From Nilaparvata lugens (taxonomy: Eukaryota; Arthropoda; Insecta; Hemiptera; Delphacidae): a stretch of DNA of 64,000 bases. The stretch covers positions 8,836,500 to 8,900,499 of the forward strand of contig NC_052511.1 in NCBI RefSeq assembly GCF_014356525.2, written 5' to 3'. A program made the translations under genes and the position numbers. Each line of letters opens with the position of its first letter. Position 1 is the first letter of the stretch. Below, piece by piece: positions 23,850-32,945 of this stretch. The notes under the pieces were generated by a model. The model saw nothing but the letters and a program-made list of their open reading frames with translations, ran no database searches and was not told where the DNA came from.

Positions 23850-24544
23850 ACCGGGGTCAAAAATCATCTGATCATACCTTTTGCACTGATTAGAATATGA
23901 CGAGTAGGAGTTGAACAACGTCTCAATTCGTTAAGAACGGTTGAAGTTGAATGAAGCTATAAAGCAATATACTATTATAATTTGGTTAATTAGTTCAACA
24001 TTGCACTTGAAAGTTCCCTGTTGATTTTTGAGAAATAAAACTGATTTGAGGAAGCCCGTTTTTACTGGTAAGTTGGCTGAAGTGGTTATTGGTTTCCATT
24101 AAAAACACATGAGTGATTGTTCTGACTTTTTCAGAGAATAGACTAGATATTTTACTTGGTAAGGAGGTGATCAGAAAAGAAGAGAATTATTTTTAGACAG
24201 CTAATTTGTGTAGGCTTTTGTGTTTAGCCTTTTCTAGCTGCCAACCACCTCTTAATACTAGACTACTAATTGCTATTTATCGCATTATGGATTAATAAAA
24301 TTGTTCAATTATGTTCTCAATATAAAGCACTTCATCATAATTCTTTGTGAATTGTTCATTTCTCACTGTGATTCTGGGTTGCCCAGGTCTTTAAATGAAA
24401 TATTTTGACATTATTTGTTTCAAGACGAAAAAAGGTAAATGTGGTTGAATAGTAACGTTTATTTAGTATTGGGATTATGCTTTACTTGAAAATAGGCTCA
24501 ACCATTAAACAGTTTCGGTTTGATCAATGATTTAGTTCTCAAAC
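23850..24544. other. No gene seen
   Basis: AT-rich intronic sequence between the minisatellite and a family C insertion; nothing recognised. Confidence -1.
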
Positions 24545-24852
24545 TATGATCTAATTTTTTTTGTGTAGTTGAGAAGTTGATATTGTGGTAATTATTCATA
24601 TTGAATGAAAAAGACTAAGAAATTGTCAAAAACCCACTGATTTATTGATAATTAGAAAGACCGGTTTCGGTTATTACACCATTGTCAATCTCTGATAAAC
24701 AGAGATCTCTGATAAACAGAGATTGACAATGAAAACATCTGTTTATCAGTGATTGACAATGGTGTAATAACCGAAACCGGTCTCTCTAATTATCAATAAA
24801 TCAGTGGTTTTTTGACAATTTCTTAGTCTTTTTCATTCAATATGATCTAATT
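24545..24852. mobile_element. Family C foldback element, copy 3 (12-bp TSD)
   Basis: Element 24557-24840 is flanked by TATGATCTAATT on both sides. Same head, arms and TTTTTCATTCAA end as the other copies. Its loop contains a repeated GATAAACAGAGAT block. Confidence -1.
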
Positions 24853-25044
24853 ATTACAGTTGGAGCTATGTTTTTGAACTGTTTTTAAAATACAGTATGT
24901 ATCAGTTTGGATACAGTCTATACTAGACTATTAAATTTTATACATTCATTTCACACTATTTAAAGGTTTTCATGAATCCTGAATACCATTCATGAATCAG
25001 GTTTAATTATATAGTAGCACAAAGCCATCTCAAGAAGGTAAGTA

Positions 25045-25390
25045 GAATAAACTGAAAGCTGAAAACTGAAAACTCAGTTGAAGAACCTGAGACCTTTGAC
25101 AAAGAGCATACAGGTAAGGTGGATTGAAGTGTAAAATGTGTAATTATTAATTCAAATCAATTAAGTTACAGTTAAATAAACTGGAAGCTGAAACTCAGTT
25201 GAAAAACCTCATACGTTTACAAAAGAGAATACACAGGTAAGGTGGATTGAATAGTAAAATATGAATTCAAATCAATTAAGTTACAGTAAAATAAACTGAA
25301 AACTCAGTTGAAAAACCTGATACGTTTAAAATAGAGAATACACAGGTAAGGTGGATTGAATTGTGAAATATGAAATTATCAATTCAAAAA
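25045..25390. repeat. Tandem array, ~120-bp unit, three copies
   Basis: Each unit contains AATAAACTGAAA, AACTCAGTTGAA, AACCTGA and CAGGTAAGGTGGATTGAA, recurring near 25045, 25175 and 25290. Confidence -1.
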
Positions 25391-26109
25391 GTTTTGGTGA
25401 TGAATAATTGGTATTGGTATAAATGATCAAATTCGGAATTGGATGTGCAATATCTTAATCAACATATCCACTGAATATGGAAACAAATCAAAATAGCTAA
25501 TTCTATTTTTTCACATGCAAAAACGTTATGAAAATCATTGTTCCTGCTTCAGATGAATAACCGATAAGAATAAAAATAGACGGTTGCGTAAGTGGAACCA
25601 GCATTAATCATCCCAATCGTCATAACAGAATGGTCAGTTAATATGTAACGCAACGAGTTGGAATAGAGCTTATAAATAGAACTTTGCTTGTGCAATGACT
25701 ACTTGACTTAATTCTCAATTGTTTTTTAAATTTTTGAATAGGAAGTACAAAAATGAATGAAATTTGAGGTACTAGTTATTTATGAGGTAGTTTTACATAG
25801 GAACTCGATTGTAATAATGTAAATTGAAGCCCTCTCATTAAAACTAGATAGTTTATTTATCCCCCAAAGATAAATATCTTCAGGTTAGATATTCCGATGC
25901 ATCAAATCAGTCAAAATGTACCTTAGACTAAGTATGCACTCAGTTTGGCTGAAATATCTCCACCCATACATTTATAAGACTATAGGTTTATGAAGGCGAA
26001 TTTCACAAACAACTGATCTTTGTCTAAGCTACTGAAACTCACAAAATCAGGAATAGGAACTTTTTTACATTTTTTAGTAGTTAAAGATGATGTATAAATT
26101 CCATCTCAT
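25391..26109. other. No gene seen
   Basis: AT-rich single-copy intronic sequence; nothing recognised. Confidence -1.
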
Positions 26110-26215
26110 GAGTAGACTTATATTTATTTATTCACATAAAAAATAATACAATCCAGGTAAAAAACCAGGCATTCGCCCAAAACTGCTCTAAACCTTAATT
26201 TGGAATACGCTATCT
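26110..26215 (-). mobile_element. Family I retroposon end, copy 2
   Basis: TTTATTTATTCACATAAAAA, then GGTAAAAAACCAGGCATTCG and CTGCTCTAAACCTTAATTTG, closely matching 12505-12605. Tail on the left implies minus orientation. Confidence -1.
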
Positions 26216-26675
26216 AGAGGTACTTAATATTCAAGTATTATTCAGATTTTGACGCCGTAATGCTTCCGACTAACATTAGCTTGACTTGCAATGAATTTCC
26301 TCATGTAAATTGAAAGTTTTAGCATCTATAGGTTTCTATTTGGATGTAAAATTAACCAAGGTGTTGTGATAAGGTGAATCAAAATGATAAAAAAGGACTA
26401 GAATTTTGCTTATTATAGAAACAAAACATGACTTGCTAATACTCAATAGTCATGAGGATTCTTTATAAGAATTAACAACAGCAGGAGATTTCTGTAAAAT
26501 ATGTTAAAGCCAGCATTAGCTTCTGCTGATATCACCAATGCTTTATTGTACTATCTCATACTCATAAGAATAAAACATTATTGAAGAATTGGGTTAAGCA
26601 ATCAAGTATTTGCTTGATATTGGTAGGCTCTCGGAAAATGAATTATTCCTAAGGTGAGCACAGAAATTAATGGGA

Positions 26676-27090
26676 CTAGAACGCTACTTTACAAAAATAC
26701 TGAAAAGTTTATAAAGTAGGCTACTCAAAGCCTGGTAAGTTCATAGAGTGTTAAGGTGCGTACAGATTTACGCGCCGCGAACATGAGCAATTCACTTTTA
26801 ATCAGCTGATGCCAAGCTTTTTATATCTGTATCTTACCATTTCTGTAAAATTACAGATATAGTCATATGTTCGCGGCGCGAGTATCTGTACGCACATTTA
26901 GAACTTCAGAATTTTAGAATTTAGAATCGTAGAAGTTGAGTAAGCTAGAAATAACGCTACTTTACCAAAATACTGAATAGTTTATTAAGCAGGCTACTCA
27001 AAGCCTGGTAAGTTCATAGAGTGTTAGAACTTCAGAGCTTCAGAATATAGAATCGTAGAAGTTGAGTAAGTTAGAAGTAAGTGGGAACTA
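26676..27090. repeat. Tandem duplication carrying a family O MITE in one copy
   Basis: Two copies of a segment containing ACGCTACTTTAC, GGCTACTCAAAGCCTGGTAA and GAATCGTAGAAGTTGAGTAA. The first is interrupted by the O element; the second preserves the empty site GAGTGTTAGAACTTC near 27019. Confidence -1.
26751..26900. mobile_element. Family O MITE (3-bp TTA TSD)
   Basis: Element 26754-26897 has ends AGGTGCGTACAGAT and ATCTGTACGCACAT, and inner arms CGCGCCGCGAACAT and ATGTTCGCGGCGCG. It is flanked by TTA, confirmed by the empty paralogous site 250 bp downstream. A 3-bp TWA duplication is characteristic of PIF/Harbinger elements. Non-coding. Confidence -1.
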
Positions 27091-27289
27091 ATTTTTTATA
27101 TGTGGAAGAATTAATCACTATCATGACTTTCAATCATCACTGTTCGCTACTGCATGCCTCAGTTTCACTGAAGACAATAATTATTACGGGCTGTTAGGGA
27201 GCTCACGCCTTACAAAATAGCGAGAAGATAAAATTACTTTAACAAATGACAGAGTGTATATAAGCAATAGAAAAACAAACAGGAAAGGT

Positions 27290-27760
27290 TGCTGAACTGA
27301 GCTGTGTAAGGCAATGAATTTCTGGAGGAAGACCCCCTAACTACCTTTGATTTATAGCTGTCCAACCCGGATATACCTGTGCAATCTCTACTGCTTCTAA
27401 GTACAGACGTTCTTCAAAAGCGCAGACTAGGTTCCTTTTCGATTAGGTTTGGAACCCTTTTACCTAAACCTCGACAGATCGCTTGAGAGAGTCCGCAACA
27501 TACTGTTCACAATCGAGTTACATTGAAGGGTTAACAGTAGGCACATTAGAACTGGCTAATGATTGTAGCAACAATACTGTCCATGCCCATCGAATACTGG
27601 CTTGCCGTACGTTAGATTTACGAGTTAAATATGGTAATAGGACTGAGGGTAGAGCGCCTCAGGTTCTGATAGTTGGATATCGGATTCACCGATGGAATAA
27701 TACGACACGTTCACTGGCAATGATGAATTTATTGAAACAAATCGTGATAGCATGTTAATG
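27290..27760. other. Single-copy higher-complexity block; unrecognised 91-codon frame
   Basis: Balanced-composition sequence unlike the neighbouring repeats. A plus-strand frame at 27483-27758 encodes 91 residues with no recognised domain, signal or low complexity. It is antisense to Scr. It could be conserved non-coding intronic DNA, a decayed element or a small gene; I cannot choose. Confidence -1.
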
Positions 27761-28068
27761 AAAATATCGAATAAGTCATCCCAATTCCGAATGATGTCTT
27801 ATCTTGATATCAAATATGCAATTCATTTCTGTTAAGTCAAAGTATGCTCCATCTTCATTAACAAGTTGTAGTAGGGTAGGAATAGCTATAAATCAAATGA
27901 AGATTGTAGAAATAGCCATGTACTTTGTAGGTCTACTTTGATCATAATAACTTCAAATTGATATAATCCCTATTTATCTGGAAAAGACTATCTATTACAC
28001 AGCATCTGAATGAATATAGAATAGTCGATTCAATATAGTGAACTTGAATAAAACAGTAGGTTTAAGAT
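27761..28068. other. No gene seen
   Basis: AT-rich single-copy intronic sequence with no recognised feature. Confidence -1.
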
Positions 28069-28440
28069 TGTAAACTTGTTCAAAATCACCAGTATCTTGA
28101 GATGTTTTACCGGAATTCAAATTAAAGTTTAATCACAGATCTAGCTTATACCATAGAGTGATAAACTTGTTCAAAATCACCAGTATCTTGAAATAATTCA
28201 CCGGAATTTGAATTTGAAGTTTTAAGACAGATCTAGCTTATACCATAGAGTGGTAAACTTGTTCAAAATTGCTAATATCTTGAGATGATTTACCGAAATT
28301 TGAAATTGAAGTTTTAAGACAGATCTAGCTAATACCATAGAGTGCTCAATTTGTTCAAAATCACCAGTATCTTGAGATGTTTTACCGGAATTTAAATTTA
28401 AAGTTTAATGACAAATCTAGCCTATATCATAGGGAAACTA
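28069..28440. repeat. Tandem array, ~92-bp unit, four copies
   Basis: AAACTTGTTCAAAATCACCA recurs near 28072, 28163 and 28255, with a diverged copy near 28346. Each unit contains ATCTTGAGATG, ACCGGAATT and AGATCTAGCTTATACCATAG. Confidence -1.
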
Positions 28441-28902
28441 TAACATAATATGCTGAAGATACTACACTATAAGCTTGGACTATCTTTGCTCTATGCTTAT
28501 AGAGTTCTTAATATAGTTCTAATATTCCTTATACCTATTTGTTTTTCATCATAGGCCTACCTCTAGGAAAGGTTTGGAATAATATATTGTGTTGTTTGAT
28601 TTATTTGGCATATGAAAATTCACTTTCCAAAGTCATATTCTCATGACCAAAAACTTAGTATGCTATGCTTAGTATGCTAGAGAGTTAACTAATTATGAAG
28701 AGATTTTCTCAAATATTAGTGGGTGACATTTTTTAAAATTCAATCTGGAACTATTGAGCTCATAAATCAAAAATATTACATAAGTAGAATAATAACCAGT
28801 TATCAGACAATCCACTGGGTCAAATCGCATGCCTGTGGGCCATGATGAGTAGATAAGAAAGTTATTGCCTCTGATTTGACTAATTGATCACAGAGTTAAT
28901 TG

Positions 28903-29208
28903 GTCTCATTATTCATTTTCAATCATTTTATGGCCAGATTCATCACCAGCAAACATCCAAAAAAATGAAAAGCCTAGTCATTTATAGATAACTGATCTGG
29001 GTTTGTAAAAATATTATAAAATTTGCGTACTAATTTCAATAACAGAAGAGTCTGGTCTCATTATTAATTTTCAATCATTTTATTGCCAGATTCCTCACCA
29101 TCAAACATTGAAAAAAATGAAAATCCTAGTCATTTATTGATAACTGATTTGGGTTTGTAAAAATATTAAAAGATTAACGTGCTAATTTCAATAACAGAAG
29201 AGTCTGGT
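28903..29208. repeat. Tandem duplication, ~153-bp unit, two copies
   Basis: Both copies contain TTTTCAATCATTTTATGGCC (or TTGCC), AAAAAATGAAAA, CTAGTCATTTAT and AATTTCAATAACAGAAGAGT. Confidence -1.
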
Positions 29209-30046
29209 AAATCATTGTATGTAATTACTTGAACTCTATTTGGACAATATTAACTATTATACTACTATTATATAGGCCAGTTTTGGTCTTCAACTAAAAC
29301 AATTCATTCTCAGCCTTTTGACGTTTCAAGAGGTTTTGGATAATAAGTGATGGGGCAGCTATTTGCCTATTTCATTATTGATCTACATACAGATTATACA
29401 TGAGAACTTCTTGAGATAAAAGAACTTGAATTTCATAGCTGTAAGTACCTAGTTTACTGCAATATGCTATTATAAGTGGAAAAATTCAATTGGATCTACA
29501 GGACAAGAAAAGCGATCTTCCACTGTGGACAACTCGGTTGATATTTCAAACATTGGAATCTCAGTTTAATTTCAGATTACCGGCGATCGGTAAACGATCT
29601 TAGTTATTCGAATCAAAGAATCCTTCCAAATCAGCATTCCAGATGATTCTGTTATGATGACGTCTGATGACAAGACTTGCCTTAAACGGAATTGAAATTT
29701 GACTCGTAGTTAAAGGGAATTCTTCTTTTCTCTTTTCTTCTGTTCTGCTACAACCATCAGCATATTAGTTGATGATATTCCAAACCTTCAAACCGTTATA
29801 ATGATAGATTGGTCGTGATTGGATAAATTATAGATTGGATTGTATAAATTTGTCCTATCTAAAGTGAATAGTGCTCTGAACATAGTTAACATTCTCCACT
29901 GAACAGGAAAACCGAGGTTTCACCAATGATAAAACTCAAACCTTCAAACCGCTTTTTTGATATAAGCCTATATTCTAATAAGAATGTTATCTGAGGCTAT
30001 GAGACTTCTGTGCACTGAAAATGTTTTAAAGGACTCGATAATATTG
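29209..30046. other. Intronic DNA just downstream of Scr exon 1; no gene seen
   Basis: Mostly single-copy. A moderately GC-richer stretch (29490-29720) contains TGATGACGTCTGATGAC and GATTACCGGCGATCGGTAA. Position near the donor makes it a plausible enhancer site, but nothing decisive is visible. Confidence -1.
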
Positions 30047-30123
30047 TTAGTAAGTGATACGATTGTGATAGGTTTCAACGGATTCAGTAATATTAGTTAA
30101 TGATAAGATGATGGATAACTTAC

Positions 30124-30781
30124 TTTGGCCAAGGTGCACCCTCTTCATCCAGGGATAGATCTGGGGCGGATTTCCGCTACTGCTCCCCGACTTGCCTCCG
30201 GAGGCGGCGGTGGTGCCCGAGTTAGAGTTGGAATTGGAGGAGGTGGTCGACGATGCTGGTGAGGAGGAACTTTGAGACGCGGGGGCAGCAGAGGTGGCCG
30301 CAGCGGGAGAGGTTCTCGCCGAAGCGGAACTGGAGGATTTGGCTGGGGGCGGACTGCGTGCCGGCAGACCTGTGGTGCTCAGGTCTTGGGGGCTGCTGAG
30401 GTTGGTGCCGGGGGCGGCTGCAGCTGCAGCTGTGGTGGTTGAGTCAGCGTATTTACAGCTGTTGTTGTTGTTGAGGATTGGAGACACTGAGGTGCCCGGG
30501 TGTAACTGTTGGAGATGCCCCAGCCTCTGCTGGTGTTGGGAGGTGGCTGAATGCAGCTGGGTGTAGTCCATCATGGGTGGAGGACTCTGCTGCATGTATG
30601 CGGCCGATTGGCCCGTGTACTGTTGCGGTGAATAACATCCCGCTGTCGAATACACACCAGCTTGCTGATGTTGATAATACTCAGATCCTGGCGAATGCAC
30701 CTGAGGATCCACTGGCGACCGCGGCGTCTGTCCTTGCTGATAGCACGAAGCCAGCGAGTTGACAAACTGGTAGGAACTCAT
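30124..30781 (-). CDS. Scr: Sex combs reduced (Hox) exon 1, N-terminal 219 codons
   Basis: This is the first coding exon of the anterior Hox transcription factor that, in insects, specifies labial and first thoracic segment identity in the nucleus. Seen: the protein starts MSSYQFVNSLASCYQQ, the conserved Scr N-terminal octapeptide region. It then has Gln/His/Tyr-rich sequence (20-95), SCKYADS (108-114), SPQDLST (130-136), a long Ser/Ala/Thr/Asn low-complexity stretch (about 148-204) and PPQIYPWMKRVHLGQ (205-219), whose YPWM (209-212) is the Extradenticle-binding hexapeptide. The start is secure: in-frame TGA and TAA lie just upstream (gtg tga taa gag ttc ccg ATG). The last exon base is 30124, one base into the next codon (phase 1), followed by GTAAGT. 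Open reading past the donor (to 30047) is intronic. The homeodomain exon is outside the window. The exon is GC-rich against very AT-rich surroundings. Family assignment is very secure; Antennapedia has a different N-terminus and linker. Confidence -1.
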
Positions 30782-30813
30782 CGGGAACTCTTATCACACT
30801 TCTTTCACACACA

Positions 30814-31107
30814 CTAAAGTTTCAAAGTCACAGAACTCGCACCAAACACTTGATTATCACTCGAGTGATAATCATTTTCACCGACGTAAGTGCAGCGGGC
30901 GGATGTCTTTACGTGTTTACCGTCGGAATGAGAGACCACGTGTGTCGGATAACTTCTCAGTGGAAACGGCTTATAGCGAGTAGTCATTTTTCGGCAGTGG
31001 TTTGATTGGGCCCTCTCGGCTGGGAGGGGTAAGTCGTGATGGAGGGGGGTCTGAGCACGCTTACTGCTAGGCTCCACCCCTTCACAGAAACTCCCCTCTT
31101 GTTCCAA
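30814..31107 (-). other. Candidate upstream ORF in the Scr leader (97 codons)
   Basis: A 97-codon reading frame opens at 31107 and stops 32 bases before the Scr ATG, in a different frame. The product is not a family I recognise. It would be an upstream ORF only if transcription starts above 31107, which is unknown. Open frames are expected more often in GC-rich DNA, so it may be fortuitous. Confidence -1.
30851..30874. promoter_or_regulatory. Perfect 24-bp palindrome in the Scr leader
   Basis: Each half reads TGATTATCACTC, meeting at a central CTCGAG. Each half holds an inverted GATA-factor type site (TTATCA/TGATAA) and a TGATTAT core resembling Exd/Hox composite sites. It lies 70-93 bp upstream of the Scr ATG. 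It could bind protein dimers as DNA or fold into a hairpin in the mRNA leader. Symmetry is exact; function is inference. Confidence -1.
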
Positions 31108-31120
31108 GAATTCGACTCAT

Positions 31121-31485
31121 CTCACTCCGCCGGTTGCAGACCACACATGCACACTTCTGTTTGTTTTTACCCGTTGATCGGGTGTTGTGTGCATTTTTGC
31201 AACTACTTTAGTTTTGCTACTTCTTTTCTTTCAAGATAAAACATGCTCTCTGTTCCTTCTGCTTCACAGCTTTTTCTAATATAAATTTTTGTATTCAAAG
31301 TTGACTCGGATTCTTCTATCATCTCTCAAACTCTTCAGTTTCGTAATTTCACATCATCATCTTCTATCATCTCTCAAACTCTTTAGTTTCGTAATTTCAC
31401 ATCTGTGTACAACTCAATAATTTCCAACCCTATGGAGATTGAGTATTGTTGATTTTCTTCAAATCCATCTCCAATATTATGAACA
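31121..31485. other. Scr upstream flank; no gene seen
   Basis: A short direct duplication (CTTCTATCATCTCTCAAACT, near 31312 and 31361) followed by TTTCGTAATTTCACATC. The plus-strand frame at 31036-31239 is a shadow of GC-rich promoter DNA. Confidence -1.
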
Positions 31486-31990
31486 ATAGCTTTATTCTTT
31501 ATTGATTCATACAACAAGTGCATCATCAAAAATGATAGGGAGAGAAAAAATAAGGCAACCTTGTGCTATTCCTCTCCCAAATTTAGATAAGGTTACACCA
31601 TAGAGAAACAATAGCGTAAATAGATAAGCCATGGTATAGGGAATTTATGTCGCAGCTTTTACTGTTATCTCAAGCCGATTACTGTCGATTATTGTCAATT
31701 TTTACTGTTTTGTTGGGGTGATAGTGTGTCGGATAACTTCTCATTGGAAACAGCTTATAACGAGTAGTCATTTGTAAAACTATGTCAAACTATGTAAACC
31801 ATAGTCAAACTGTATGAACGGCACAATTTGAGAGACTACCAGCGTCACACAGCTGCATAGGAAAGAACTACGTGAACTATGGGCTTGGGATAACAGTAAA
31901 AGTTGCGACATAAACGCCCTTTACTGTGGGATATCTACTTATGCTATCGTTTCTCTATGGTTACACATAGTCTGAAATAGGTTGATTCTT
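31486..31990 (-). mobile_element. Family A retroposon, copy 2, containing B copy 2
   Basis: A (TTCTTTATTGATTCATACAA ... GATAGGGAGAGAAAAAAT ... TAGTCTGAAATAGGTTGA) is split at GGTTACAC by a family B insertion (31599-31959). The same split occurs in the A copy at 48193. Confidence -1.
31592..31966. mobile_element. Family B MITE, copy 2 (7-bp TSD), carrying Scr-flank sequence
   Basis: Element 31599-31959 is flanked by GTTACAC on both sides. At 361 bp it is about 85 bp longer than B copies 1 and 3. The extra block follows GTTTTGTTGGGGTGATA and begins GTGTGTCGGATAAC. Its first 50 bp (31724-31773) match 30940-30989 in the Scr 5' flank with three mismatches. Confidence -1.
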
Positions 31991-32196
31991 GTGGTTGTTC
32001 ACTTAACAAAATTTTCTGTTCTTAATTATTTCCACAAAGTAGATTTTAGAATTTTAGATGCTTCAGAACCAAACATTCTGGATTCTTCATTGAAGCTTCT
32101 GTTTTGGTTTTAGTTTCTTAATTTTTTCTACTGTAGACTACTATATATACTTTTCTGCAATTCTTTCTCTATTGGGGATGATAATGACCTTCCAAG

Positions 32197-32372
32197 GGTG
32201 ACGGCATAGTGGAATGACGAAGCTTGAGAGAGTTGAAAATAATGCATGTATTCAAATGGTGGCGCACATGGTGCAGCGGTATGTTATCTTCTTTTCACTC
32301 ATTTAAATACATGCTTTACATTCAACACTCTTAAGCTTGAAGCTACCTTCGCCGCTCCACTATGGTTTCACC
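32197..32372. mobile_element. Imperfect foldback MITE
   Basis: GGTGACGGCATAGTGGAATG ... GAATGATGCATGTATT-type arm pairs with AATACATGC ... GCCGCTCCACTATGGTTTCACC. Inner sequence GTGGCGCACATGGTGCAGCG is also locally self-complementary. One copy; non-coding. Confidence -1.
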
Positions 32373-32794
32373 TTATTACGTACAGCAACGTTAACACATG
32401 ATAGAGCTTTTCAACGAATAAGCATTTTTCTTGTGCAAGGCTAATGGAATGAGATAGACAGAGTTGACTCTCATTCTTCTATTTCTTAAATAATTCAATT
32501 TCATAATCTACCAATATTGTATCTTCTAGGTACTAGCTTTCAGTTTTCCACCCCATCAGGATCTATAAATTTTCTTCAAATTCAGCCCCTTTCATCATCA
32601 TCTTACGTGCAAGAATTGTTCCGACTTGAGTTGACTCTTTTGAGTTGAATATGTTTTTTTTACATACATAACTTACTATAATGAATGAATGAAGGACCTC
32701 TAGCGATCTCTTACGCTGCCTCTTAATATAGATCCTCTGCCTTCAGGTTCAGCCCCTATTGTATCGATAACTGTATGGTGAACCCTGTGTGAAA
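32373..32794. other. No gene seen
   Basis: Single-copy upstream intergenic sequence; nothing recognised. Confidence -1.
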
Positions 32795-32945
32795 TAATTT
32801 ATTTATTTATTTATTTATTTATTTATACGTGGATACAATAACAAATCATATAAATATGATTGGGAAGGAACAACAGGCTTGGCCCAAAACTATTCCATTC
32901 CCAAATTTCGATTACAGTCATGTCCCAAAAATAGGTTATGTTTCT
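32795..32945 (-). mobile_element. Retroposon end with (ATTT)n tail
   Basis: (TTTA)n tail at 32797-32826, then GATTGGGAAGGAACAACAGG and CCAAAACTATTCCATTCCCA, matching the inverted copy at 2155. GGGAAGGAA and TTCCATTCCC can pair. Confidence -1.

Larger units (their letters stand above)
1..30123 (-). other. Scr: Scr intron 1 (5' part, donor at 30118-30123)
   Basis: The donor GTAAGT (plus-strand ACTTAC, 30118-30123) follows the hexapeptide-encoding exon exactly where insect Scr genes carry an intron before the homeobox. Scanning the minus strand down to base 1, I saw no stretch encoding the homeodomain recognition helix (WFQNRRMKWKK) and no GC-rich exon-like block resembling it. The rest of the window on this side is therefore inferred to be intron, at least 30.1 kb. 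It is filled with repeats, itemised separately, and a few single-copy islands. An exon starting without a Met could be missed by eye, so this is inference. Confidence -1.
30782..31120 (-). promoter_or_regulatory. Scr: Scr 5' leader and proximal promoter region
   Basis: About 340 bases upstream of the Scr start are GC-rich, repeat-free and CpG-containing, unlike the AT-rich flanks. Seen in it: a perfect 24-bp palindrome (30851-30874), a CACGTG E-box (30937-30942), a TATA-like CTATAAG on the minus strand (near 30975), an initiator-like TCATTC (near 30930) and a CCAAT-type block (near 31005). TATA-like and initiator-like motifs are about 46 bp apart, too far for a standard pair, so the transcription start cannot be placed. 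The leader/promoter role is inferred from position. Confidence -1.

Noticed and set aside
30047..30123. C-terminal extension of the Scr frame beyond HLGQ
   Set aside because: The frame crosses a consensus GTAAGT donor at the position where Scr is spliced; the extra residues are unlike any Hox protein.
30294..30765. Four further frames of 61-94 codons overlapping Scr exon 1
   Set aside because: They are shadows of a GC-rich real coding exon in other frames; the Scr frame has the conserved protein motifs.
32270..32300. Possible tRNA-derived SINE head (GTGGCGCACATGGTGCAGCG)
   Set aside because: No proper A and B box pair at tRNA spacing; the segment is part of a self-complementary foldback.
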